Both the position numbers and the translations under genes were made by a program. Below are positions 1 through 7,319 of a stretch of 26,829 nt of DNA, in pieces (the first letter of the stretch is position 1; each line of letters starts with the position of its first letter). Origin of the DNA: an uncultured Bacteroidales bacterium (GTDB lineage: Bacteria; Bacteroidota; Bacteroidia; Bacteroidales; Porphyromonadaceae); NCBI GenBank assembly GCA_947290775.1, contig CAMYPM010000021.1:1-26829 (forward strand). Direction: 5' to 3'. The notes beneath the pieces are model-generated. The model worked only from the letters and a program-made list of their open reading frames with translations. It did not search any database and was not told the DNA's origin.

Positions 1-1
1 T

Positions 2-77
2 TGGAGCCGAAGGCCGGACTCGAACCGGCGACCTACTCATTACGAATGCGTCGCTCTACCAACTGAGCTATTTCGGC
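2..77 (-). tRNA. tRNA-Thr (anticodon CGT)
   Basis: Read on the minus strand this folds as a 76-nt cloverleaf with an encoded CCA end at bases 2-4, a GCTC/GAGC D stem, a GCCGG/CCGGC T stem around TTCGAGT, and the anticodon loop TTCGTAA. The anticodon CGU decodes ACG, so the amino acid is threonine. Two stem pairs are broken: the middle pair of the anticodon stem (ACGCA against TGAGT gives G-A) and the last acceptor pair (A7 against C66). The overall form is otherwise normal, so it may still function. A canonical -7 box lies about 60 bases upstream. Confidence 0.9.
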
Positions 78-135
78 AACCTCACTACCCCATATTACCT
101 CCGCTGAGGATAATTACATTTGTGAGTAGCGACTG

Positions 136-165
136 CAAAGGTACTAAAAAAAATGAATCCACAAG
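136..165 (-). promoter_or_regulatory. Promoter of tRNA-Thr
   Basis: On the minus strand TACCTTTG (136-143) matches the Bacteroidetes -7 consensus TAnnTTTG exactly. A CTTG at 162-165 lies 18 bases upstream, close to the -33 TTTG with its usual 19-base spacer. The predicted transcript starts near 130, giving a leader of about 50 nt before the tRNA. Confidence 0.6.
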
Positions 166-496
166 AGACTCAAAATTTTCTTCTCCCGTTTGTGACTGCT
201 CTATGTTTTTTTGAAAAAGTTTTCTACTCAAGGAGAGAGGGTTCTACTCAATACCCCAAAAACATCTATATCTTTTTATCTAAAGATTCAGATGTATTAA
301 ACGAAAGATACAGATGTTTTAATCCAAACTTATAGTTGTTTTGACTGGCTATAAAACTATATTATCTCGGTCCTACCCCTGAAGCAATTTCATTTACTCA
401 TCGTCAATAGAGTTTTCCTCGGTGGCGGTAAGCTCCCACATTCACTGAATAAAGTTGATATTATAATAGAAATATCCCTCTTTTTACATTCAACTC
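144..496. other. Non-coding stretch between tRNA-Thr and the PhoH gene
   Basis: This AT-rich spacer holds the upstream part of the tRNA promoter and a degenerate 22-bp repeat array (258-345). I see no convincing gene. A 60-codon plus-strand frame at 153-335 overlaps the tRNA promoter and the repeats, has low-complexity composition and resembles no family. Nothing recognisable lies between 346 and 496. Confidence 0.6.
258..345. repeat. Degenerate 22-bp tandem repeat, about four units
   Basis: The segment divides into consecutive 22-base units at 258-279, 280-301, 302-323 and 324-345. The middle two are clearest, sharing AAAGAT-CAGATGT-TTAA. They resemble the better preserved array at 12389-12476 (unit CnAAAGnTTCTGATGTTTTAAT), so this looks like an old copy of the same minisatellite family. 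The outer units match weakly. Confidence 0.5.
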
Positions 497-527
497 TTTA
501 CAATAATCAATAAAAGAGTTATCTTTG
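497..527 (+). promoter_or_regulatory. Promoter of the PIN-PhoH gene
   Basis: TATCTTTG at 520-527 matches the -7 consensus TAnnTTTG, and TTTA at 497-500 sits exactly 19 bases upstream in the -33 position. Transcription would start near 533, leaving a short leader of about 17 nt before the ATG at 551. Confidence 0.55.
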
Positions 528-550
528 AGATAAGAAGATTATACATTACT

Positions 551-1894
551 ATGGCAAGAACAAAAAAGAAAAATTCGAAGAAGATATTTGTACTGGATAC
601 CAACGTCATACTACACGACTATGAATGTGTCAATAATTTTGAGGAAAATGACATATACATTCCTATTACAGTACTTGAAGAATTAGATCACTTTAAAAAA
701 GGGAGCGAGCAGATCAATTACAATGCACGAGCTTTTGTACGTTTCTTGGACAATGCCTCAGATGGGAACTTTATTGAAGAAGGAGCTAATTTGGGGAAAG
801 ACAAGGGCAAGCTATTTGTCTATGTACAGGGACAAGAGCACCCACGTGTAAAGGCTGCTTTTCCGGAGCGAATAGCGGATCATCGTATTCTATCCGCAGC
901 ACTAACTATTGCCGAAACCCACACCGATGTCCCTACTATTTTGGTTACAAAGGATGTAAACCTTCGTATGAAGGCAAAGTCCTTGGGCATGCCCGTTGAG
1001 GATTATTTCAACGATAAAGTCACCGATAGGAACATTTTTGATAACGCTCACGAAGAGTTTACGGATATATCAGGCGACCTAATTGACAAGATTTACGCAA
1101 ATAATGAAGGGATTCCGGTTGAAGAACTTGAGTTTCACAGCAAATTACTCCCCAACCAATGTTTTGTACTTAAAAGTGATCGCAATAGTGTAATGGTGCG
1201 TTTCGATCCGTTACGTCGCATTGTAAAGCAAGTACCTAAGCGCACCTGTGCAGGTATCACCTCGCGCAATTCAGAGCAGGCATTTGCTTTTGAGGTGCTC
1301 TGCGATGATGAGATTTCTCTCGTAGGCCTTACAGGAAAAGCCGGTACAGGTAAAACACTCTTGGCTTTGGCTGCTGCCATTGAGCAGTGCGAAAAGTACA
1401 ATAGTATAATGCTGGCTCGGCCTATTGTAGCATTAGCAAATAAGGATTTAGGCTTCCTTCCGGGAGATGAAAAACAAAAAATAACGCCCTATATGCAACC
1501 CCTGTTTGACAACCTTAGCTTTATCAAAAGTCAGCTAGGCCAAAACAAGGGTGCATTGAACCACTTAGAGCAAATGGAAAAAGATGGATCTTTTGTGATC
1601 GAAGCTCTAGCCTATATCCGCGGCCGAAGCCTTTCCCACTCACTGATTATTGTGGATGAGGCACAAAACCTCACTCCTCACGAGATTAAAACTATAGTCA
1701 CTCGTGCAGGTGAGGGCACTAAGATTATTTTCACGGGGGACATTGAGCAGATAGACTGTCCCTACCTGGATGCTGAAAGCAACGGCTTAGCCTATATGAT
1801 TGACAAAATGAAGGAACAAGACCTTTTTGCCCATGTCAACTTAGTAAAAGGCGAGAGAAGTAAACTTAGTGAATTAGCTTCCAATCTGCTATAA
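551..1894 (+). CDS. PIN-domain / PhoH-type ATPase fusion
   Basis: This 447-residue cytoplasmic protein joins an N-terminal PIN-like nuclease domain (about 11-145) to a C-terminal PhoH P-loop ATPase (about 235-447). The PIN part shows LDTN with Asp16, the Glu43/Glu44 pair and LVTKDVN, which are the usual acidic metal-binding positions. The ATPase has Walker A GKAGTGKT at 262-269 and Walker B LIIVDEAQN with Asp369-Glu370, followed by the PhoH-typical FTGDIEQID and GLAYMIDKM. The family (PhoH2/YlaK-like) is linked to RNA unwinding and cleavage, but its cellular role is not settled. Length and domain order are normal and both active sites look intact. It appears monocistronic, with its own promoter and a strong terminator right after the stop. 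The family call is firm; the substrate is unknown. Confidence 0.93.
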   Translation: MARTKKKNSKKIFVLDTNVILHDYECVNNFEENDIYIPITVLEELDHFKKGSEQINYNARAFVRFLDNASDGNFIEEGANLGKDKGKLFVYVQGQEHPRVKAAFPERIADHRILSAALTIAETHTDVPTILVTKDVNLRMKAKSLGMPVEDYFNDKVTDRNIFDNAHEEFTDISGDLIDKIYANNEGIPVEELEFHSKLLPNQCFVLKSDRNSVMVRFDPLRRIVKQVPKRTCAGITSRNSEQAFAFEVLCDDEISLVGLTGKAGTGKTLLALAAAIEQCEKYNSIMLARPIVALANKDLGFLPGDEKQKITPYMQPLFDNLSFIKSQLGQNKGALNHLEQMEKDGSFVIEALAYIRGRSLSHSLIIVDEAQNLTPHEIKTIVTRAGEGTKIIFTGDIEQIDCPYLDAESNGLAYMIDKMKEQDLFAHVNLVKGERSKLSELASNLL

Positions 1895-1930
1895 TCAAAC
1901 GTTAGATCAGGTACATAACAGAGAGTTTCT

Positions 1931-1970
1931 GCAAAGAGGGGGAGTGAAAATTTTCACTTCCCCTCTTTGC
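1931..1970 (+). terminator. Intrinsic terminator after the PIN-PhoH gene
   Basis: The arms 1931-1950 and 1951-1970 pair over 20 bases with a single G-T wobble and almost no spacer, so the AAAATTTT centre forms the loop. CTTTTAGG follows. It lies 37 bases after the stop codon. Confidence 0.8.
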
Positions 1971-2225
1971 CTTTTAGGAAGAATCCTCACAATATCACGG
2001 GAAAAGGCTATATACTCACACTATATGTAGCTCTCGATTAAGAGTCAAATCCTGAATTTTTCAAATGTTCTACATACTCTATTCTTCTCACAACAAGGCA
2101 CTTCACTACCCTTCTCACTCTTTTTAGGAAGGGGCCTATAGCATTATTGTCATGTTCATTCATCATTTTATGGCTGTATTTTCCTAATTTTGCAAAGAAG
2201 AGATTACAATATTCGATTATATTAC

Positions 2226-2233
2226 TATCTTTG
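2226..2233 (+). promoter_or_regulatory. Candidate -7 box of the AAA ATPase gene
   Basis: TATCTTTG matches TAnnTTTG and would start a transcript near 2239, about 13 nt before the ATG. A second match, TAATTTTG, lies at 2185-2192. Neither has a clear -33 partner. The rest of the 1971-2251 gap is AT-rich with nothing else recognisable. Confidence 0.4.
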
Positions 2234-2251
2234 TAGTGAATTAGGAGACGT

Positions 2252-3433
2252 ATGATTGAGTCGCTTTACAGAACACACGACTACCTATTGCGCAATAAGC
2301 CTCGCACCTTACTGCGTAGGCTGTTTCATGAGATCGATGAAAGCCTACGCATCATTGGGATTGAAGGAAGCAGAGGGGTCGGCAAGACCTTCTTCTTATT
2401 GGATTGGGCAAAACAGCACTATGGGGTAGCCAACCGTGCTTGTTTGTATGTAAATCTCAATCAGTTTTTGTTTACCACAACCAGCCTAACAGATTTTGCA
2501 GCTGACTTTGTATCTCGAGGAGGCAAAACGCTTCTTCTGGATCAAATATTCAAGTATCAAGGCTGGCAAGAAGAATTGAGGGAGTGCAGCAACAAATTTC
2601 CCAACCTACAAATTATCTATACGACCTCTATTGGAGAGGGCACAAAATCGGAAATACCGGGTGGTGTAACCTACTTCCTCCCGGGTCTTTCGCTGCGCGA
2701 ATTTCTCATGCTGGAAAACAATATAAGCTTACCCATGATTAGTTGGGAGGATTTATTGACAAGGCACGTAGAGTTCTCTCACCTAATTATGGAGCAAGTT
2801 AATCCGCTTACCCGTATTACGGATTATCTGCACCACGGCTATTACCCTTTTTATAGGGAGGAGCGCAATTATTCAGAGAACCTTCTAAAGAACGTCAATA
2901 TGACGTTGGAAGTGGACTTGATGTATATACGCAATATTGACCAACGTCAGCTACCCAAACTCCGTAAGCTATTATACTTAGTTGCTTTGGATTCATCCAC
3001 ACCACTCAACATATCACGCTTGTCGAAAGAGCTTGAGCTGAGTCGTACCACGGTGGTAAACTACCTTATGTCCATGGCTGACGCGCATCTCATTAGGTTG
3101 GTAACCCGCCGAAGCCCGAGTGGGATGAGTTCATCCAAAACCCCTTCAATGGTCTATTTGGAGAACTCTAATCTATACCGCCTAATGCACCCCTCCATGG
3201 CTGATGAGGGTATTATACATCGTACATTCTTTCAATGTAATGTGGGGCTTAACCATCTTATTGAACACCCACAGAATGCAGCGGAGACCTTTATTGTGGA
3301 TAACAAATTGTGCTTTGGTATGGATCGTCTGCCTCGTATAAAAGAGAATTACCATATGTATCAAGTGGACTCTAATACTACAATAGGAAACGAAGAGAAA
3401 CTTCCATTGTGGATCTTTGGCTTCTTATACTGA
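2252..3433 (+). CDS. AAA_14-type ATP-binding protein with degenerate Walker B
   Basis: This 393-residue protein has the architecture common in Bacteroidetes: an AAA ATPase domain (Walker A GSRGVGKT at 39-46), a winged-helix-like segment (about 250-285, ISRLSKELELSRTTVVNYL), and a C-terminal DUF4143/nuclease-like region ending in the typical PLWIFGFLY. Family members usually read LDE at Walker B; here it is LLLDQ (Asp97-Gln98), so the catalytic Glu appears to be Gln. The C-terminal VGGK-like motif of many relatives is replaced by CFGMDRLPRIKE. The protein may therefore bind ATP but hydrolyse it poorly. Its function is unknown; relatives are often called simply ATP-binding proteins. It stands alone, 77 bases before the PFOR gene. 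Family placement is by eye. Confidence 0.8.
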   Translation: MIESLYRTHDYLLRNKPRTLLRRLFHEIDESLRIIGIEGSRGVGKTFFLLDWAKQHYGVANRACLYVNLNQFLFTTTSLTDFAADFVSRGGKTLLLDQIFKYQGWQEELRECSNKFPNLQIIYTTSIGEGTKSEIPGGVTYFLPGLSLREFLMLENNISLPMISWEDLLTRHVEFSHLIMEQVNPLTRITDYLHHGYYPFYREERNYSENLLKNVNMTLEVDLMYIRNIDQRQLPKLRKLLYLVALDSSTPLNISRLSKELELSRTTVVNYLMSMADAHLIRLVTRRSPSGMSSSKTPSMVYLENSNLYRLMHPSMADEGIIHRTFFQCNVGLNHLIEHPQNAAETFIVDNKLCFGMDRLPRIKENYHMYQVDSNTTIGNEEKLPLWIFGFLY

Positions 3434-3510
3434 AAAGGGGGGAAAGAAATAAAACTGTGAGAAACAACTTATATAGAGAAAGTTAAGATATAAAGAGAGA
3501 AATAATTATT

Positions 3511-6500
3511 ATGGCTAAAACCACTAACAAGATGACCTGCGACGGGAATACAGCCGCCGCACACATCGCTTACATGTTCAGTGAAGTGGCCGCCATTTAT
3601 CCCATCACGCCTTCTTCTACGATGGCAGAGCTGGTGGATGAATGGGCGTCACAAAAGAGAAAAAACATCTTTGGCGAAGTAGTCCATGTGGAGGAGATGC
3701 AAAGTGAAGCCGGAGCAGCTGCCGCTATGCACGGATCACTCCAAGCCGGAGCACTTACTACTACGTTTACAGCATCACAAGGGTTACTTTTGATGCTTCC
3801 TAATATGTACAAGATGTCCGGCGAGCTACTTCCGGGTGTTTTCCACGTATCAGCACGTGCTCTTGCAGCACAGGCACTTTCCATCTTTGGAGACCACCAG
3901 GACGTTATGGCAGCCCGTACAACCGGTATGGCGCAGCTTGTAACCGGCTCTGTACAAGAGGTTATGGATCTGGCTGCAGTAGCACACTTAGCTGCTATCA
4001 AGTGCCGAGTCCCTTTTATTCACTTCTTTGACGGATTCCGTACTTCTCACGAAATACAGAAGATAGAAGTACTTTCGGATGAACAGTTACGTCCACTGGT
4101 TGACATGGAGGCTGTTAGAGCTTTCCGCGAACGTGCTCTTTCGCCCAATCATCCTGTTACACGCGGTACGGCTCAGAATGGGGATATCTACTTCCAAGCA
4201 AGGGAAGCTGCCAACAAGTTCTATGAAGCTATACCCGAGGTGGTACAGCAAACTATGGATCAACTTTCTGAACTTACCGGACGTAAATACCATCTATTCG
4301 ATTACTATGGAGCTGAGGATGCCGAGAACATTATCATCGCCATGGGCAGCGTAACTGAAACGGTTCGCCAAGTAGTTGATCATCTTGCCGCAGAGGGGAA
4401 AAAGGTTGGCTTACTCGCTGTTCATCTCTATCGTCCTTTCAGCGTAAAGCACTTTATGGAAGCAATTCCCCAATCGGTAAAGCGCATTGCCGTATTAGAT
4501 CGCTCTAAAGAACCCGGTGCACAGGGAGAGCCGCTTTACATGGACGTGAAGACCACTTTCTACAACAGTGATCGCACTCCGCTCATCGTAGGTGGTCGAT
4601 ATGGCTTATCCTCTAAGGATGTAACTCCTGCTCAGATTCTTTCCGTATACGATAATTTAGAGCTGCCTATGCCAAAGGATCACTTCACTATCGGTATCGT
4701 GGACGATGTTACTTTCACTTCACTACCCGAGAAGGAAGATCTGCTGATTGACGAAGGTTCATTTGAGGCTAAGTTCTTTGGATTAGGTGCTGATGGTACT
4801 GTAGGTGCTAACAAAAACTCCGTAAAGATCATCGGCGACAATACAGACAAGTATTGCCAAGCCTATTTTGCCTACGACTCAAAGAAGTCCGGAGGATTTA
4901 CCGCATCACACCTCCGTTTTGGCGACAGACCTATTCGCTCTACCTATTTGGTTGTAACTCCCGACTTTGTAGCCTGTCATGTACCTGCATATCTTCGTAT
5001 GTACGATGTATTGAAAGGTTTGAAAAAGGGAGGCTCATTCCTTCTGAATGCCATCTGGTCAAAGGAAGAGATTGAACAACACCTTCCTAACCATATAAAG
5101 CGTTATTTAGCCAAGAATGATATTAAATTCTATGCTATCAATGCAACTGCGATTGCGCAAGAAATAGGATTGGGGAATAGGACCAATACAATCTTACAAT
5201 CTGCCTTCTTCAAGATTGCCAACGTTATTCCTTACGACTTAGCCGTAACTGAAATGAAGAAATTCATTGTTAAGAGCTATGGCCGAAAAGGGGAAGCAAT
5301 CGTAAATATGAATTACCAGGCAGTAGATCGTGGTGCCGAGGTAGTTGAGATACCGGTGAAGGCTGAATGGGCCAACTTGCCGGATGAAGAGCCTGCTGTC
5401 AATCCTTACGATACCGACTTCGTTCACAATGTAGTACGCATAATCAATGCACAAAAGGGCGATTCGCTTCCTGTCTCTACCTTTGTAGGACGCGAAGACG
5501 GAACTTGGGACAATGGCACGGCAGACAGTGAAAAGCGTGGTGTAGCTGCCTTTGTACCTCAATGGATAAGTGACAATTGTATCCAGTGTAATCAGTGTGC
5601 CTATGTGTGTCCTCACGCTACGATACGCCCATTTTTGTTGGATGCAGCTGAGCGTACCAAGACCGGAGTAACGACACTTGCAGCAATCGGCAAGGGCTTC
5701 AAAGAAGCGGACTTAAGCTTCCGCATCCAAGTCAATGTATTGGACTGCCTTGGATGTGGTAACTGCGCCGCTGTTTGCCCCGGCAACAAGAACGGCAAGG
5801 CGCTGGAAATGGTACCCTTAGATGACGAAACACGCAAAGAGCAAAAGAATTGGGATGCCCTAAGACATCAAGTTACCAACAAGGCTCACTTAGTAGACGT
5901 AACTGCCAATGTAAAGAACTCTCAGTTTGCGCAACCACTCTTTGAATATTCAGGAGCCTGCGCCGGTTGCGGTGAGACGCCTTATGTGAAGCTACTCACA
6001 CAGCTCTTTGGCTCTCGTCAGCAAATAGCCAATGCAACAGGGTGCTCATCCATCTACTCAGCCAGTGCCCCCTCTACCCCCTACACAACAAACTCTTGTG
6101 GACAAGGTCCTGCCTGGGCTAACTCTTTGTTTGAGGACAACGCAGAGTTCGGTATGGGTATGATTTTGGGACAACAAGCTCGTCGCAATCGCTTGCGTGC
6201 TGAAGTGAGCCGTATAGTAGAAGAGAATGATGCTGATTCTAAACTTCTACCCCTACTAAGCGAATGGCTGGAGCACTTCGATAATTCAGCAGCTACACGA
6301 GACCTAAGTGATAAGATATTACCTCTGATTGAAGCTGACCGAAAGCTGAAGGATTCACTCTTAGGAGAATATAAAGATAACTTCCTTAAGCCGTCTCAGT
6401 GGATTATTGGTGGTGATGGTTGGGCTTACGACATAGGCTTCGGAGGATTGGATCATGTACTCGCAAGTGGCAAGGATCTGAACATTCTCGTGTTAGATAC

Positions 6501-7071
6501 GGAAGTTTACTCCAACACGGGAGGACAATCCTCTAAGAGTACGCCTTTAGGTGCTATCGCTAAGTTTGCCTCATCCGGAAAGCGTGTACACAAGAAGGAC
6601 TTAGGCCGAATTGCTTCTACCTATGGCTATGTGTATGTAGCTCAAATTGCTATGGGAGCGAATCAAGCGCATACCCTTAAAGTACTACGCGAAGCAGAAG
6701 CCTACCCGGGGCCCTCTTTGGTAATTGCTTACTCACCCTGTATTTCTCACGGATTGAAGGGAGGTATGGGAAAGAGTCAGCTTGAAGAAAAGCGTGCTGT
6801 AGAGTGCGGATACTGGCATCTGTGGCACTATGACCCACGCCTTGAAGAAGAGGGCAAGAACCCGTTTGTACTTGATAGCAAGGAACCGGATTGGAGTAAG
6901 TTCAAAGACTTCCTAAAGGGTGAAGTACGCTTCTCCTCTCTGTACAAGATGTTCCCGACAGAAGCAGAAGAGCTTGCAAACGAGTCTCTACGTGCGGCTA
7001 TGCAACGCTATACAGGCTATGTACAGCAGAGCAAACTTGAGATTATTCCTCTTCCTGAAATCAAAGATTGA
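3511..7071 (+). CDS. nifJ: Pyruvate:ferredoxin (flavodoxin) oxidoreductase
   Basis: This 1186-residue single-chain PFOR converts pyruvate and CoA to acetyl-CoA and CO2, passing electrons to ferredoxin or flavodoxin in the cytoplasm. Domains follow the standard order: an N-terminal pyruvate-binding domain (YPITPSSTMAE near residue 30), a transketolase-like domain II, a gamma-type domain (KIIGDNTDKYCQAYFAYDSKKSGG), and a two-cluster ferredoxin domain. That domain carries C690-x2-C693-x2-C696-x3-C700 and C746-x2-C749-x2-C752-x3-C756. Next come C817-x2-C820 for the proximal cluster and the thiamine diphosphate site (GGDGWAYDIGFGG, then LDTEVYSNTGGQ). All cluster ligands are present and the length is near the family norm of about 1170-1230. 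It appears monocistronic and ends at a terminator. No clear -7 box was seen in its AT-rich leader. Confidence 0.97.
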   Translation: MAKTTNKMTCDGNTAAAHIAYMFSEVAAIYPITPSSTMAELVDEWASQKRKNIFGEVVHVEEMQSEAGAAAAMHGSLQAGALTTTFTASQGLLLMLPNMYKMSGELLPGVFHVSARALAAQALSIFGDHQDVMAARTTGMAQLVTGSVQEVMDLAAVAHLAAIKCRVPFIHFFDGFRTSHEIQKIEVLSDEQLRPLVDMEAVRAFRERALSPNHPVTRGTAQNGDIYFQAREAANKFYEAIPEVVQQTMDQLSELTGRKYHLFDYYGAEDAENIIIAMGSVTETVRQVVDHLAAEGKKVGLLAVHLYRPFSVKHFMEAIPQSVKRIAVLDRSKEPGAQGEPLYMDVKTTFYNSDRTPLIVGGRYGLSSKDVTPAQILSVYDNLELPMPKDHFTIGIVDDVTFTSLPEKEDLLIDEGSFEAKFFGLGADGTVGANKNSVKIIGDNTDKYCQAYFAYDSKKSGGFTASHLRFGDRPIRSTYLVVTPDFVACHVPAYLRMYDVLKGLKKGGSFLLNAIWSKEEIEQHLPNHIKRYLAKNDIKFYAINATAIAQEIGLGNRTNTILQSAFFKIANVIPYDLAVTEMKKFIVKSYGRKGEAIVNMNYQAVDRGAEVVEIPVKAEWANLPDEEPAVNPYDTDFVHNVVRIINAQKGDSLPVSTFVGREDGTWDNGTADSEKRGVAAFVPQWISDNCIQCNQCAYVCPHATIRPFLLDAAERTKTGVTTLAAIGKGFKEADLSFRIQVNVLDCLGCGNCAAVCPGNKNGKALEMVPLDDETRKEQKNWDALRHQVTNKAHLVDVTANVKNSQFAQPLFEYSGACAGCGETPYVKLLTQLFGSRQQIANATGCSSIYSASAPSTPYTTNSCGQGPAWANSLFEDNAEFGMGMILGQQARRNRLRAEVSRIVEENDADSKLLPLLSEWLEHFDNSAATRDLSDKILPLIEADRKLKDSLLGEYKDNFLKPSQWIIGGDGWAYDIGFGGLDHVLASGKDLNILVLDTEVYSNTGGQSSKSTPLGAIAKFASSGKRVHKKDLGRIASTYGYVYVAQIAMGANQAHTLKVLREAEAYPGPSLVIAYSPCISHGLKGGMGKSQLEEKRAVECGYWHLWHYDPRLEEEGKNPFVLDSKEPDWSKFKDFLKGEVRFSSLYKMFPTEAEELANESLRAAMQRYTGYVQQSKLEIIPLPEIKD

Positions 7072-7118
7072 TCTAAGGAAAGTATAACTGTAGATAACTA
7101 ACGTTTTTCTACCATAAG

Positions 7119-7150
7119 AAGGGTGGGTTGTGACATATAAGCCCACCCTT
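7119..7150 (+). terminator. Intrinsic terminator after nifJ
   Basis: AAGGGTGGG at 7119-7127 pairs with CCCACCCTT at 7142-7150 around a 14-base loop, 47 bases after the nifJ stop. Confidence 0.7.
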
Positions 7151-7241
7151 TATAATTCAACTCACTTAGCATCAGCATGTTCTACCACAATCGGATGGGC
7201 TCTTTTTGATACACGATAATAACTTATTCGATTATATTCTG

Positions 7242-7249
7242 TATATTTG
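7242..7249 (+). promoter_or_regulatory. -7 box of the plant-type LRR gene
   Basis: TATATTTG matches TAnnTTTG; transcription would begin near 7255. This places the in-frame ATG at 7206 upstream of the transcript and supports the start at 7320 with a leader of about 65 nt. No well-placed -33 box was found. Confidence 0.5.
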
Positions 7250-7319
7250 CTGTCCGAATGAGCCAAAAGCTATTAGGCATAACACACAATATAGATTTAC
7301 AATCATTGCAAATAACATT

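Noticed and set aside
153..335. 60-codon plus-strand frame
   Set aside because: It overlaps the tRNA promoter and the degenerate 22-bp repeats, has no family resemblance and reads as low-complexity sequence.
7206..7319. Upstream start for the plant-type LRR gene
   Set aside because: The ATG at 7206 lies before the -7 box at 7242-7249 and would hide the signal peptide that starts at 7320.
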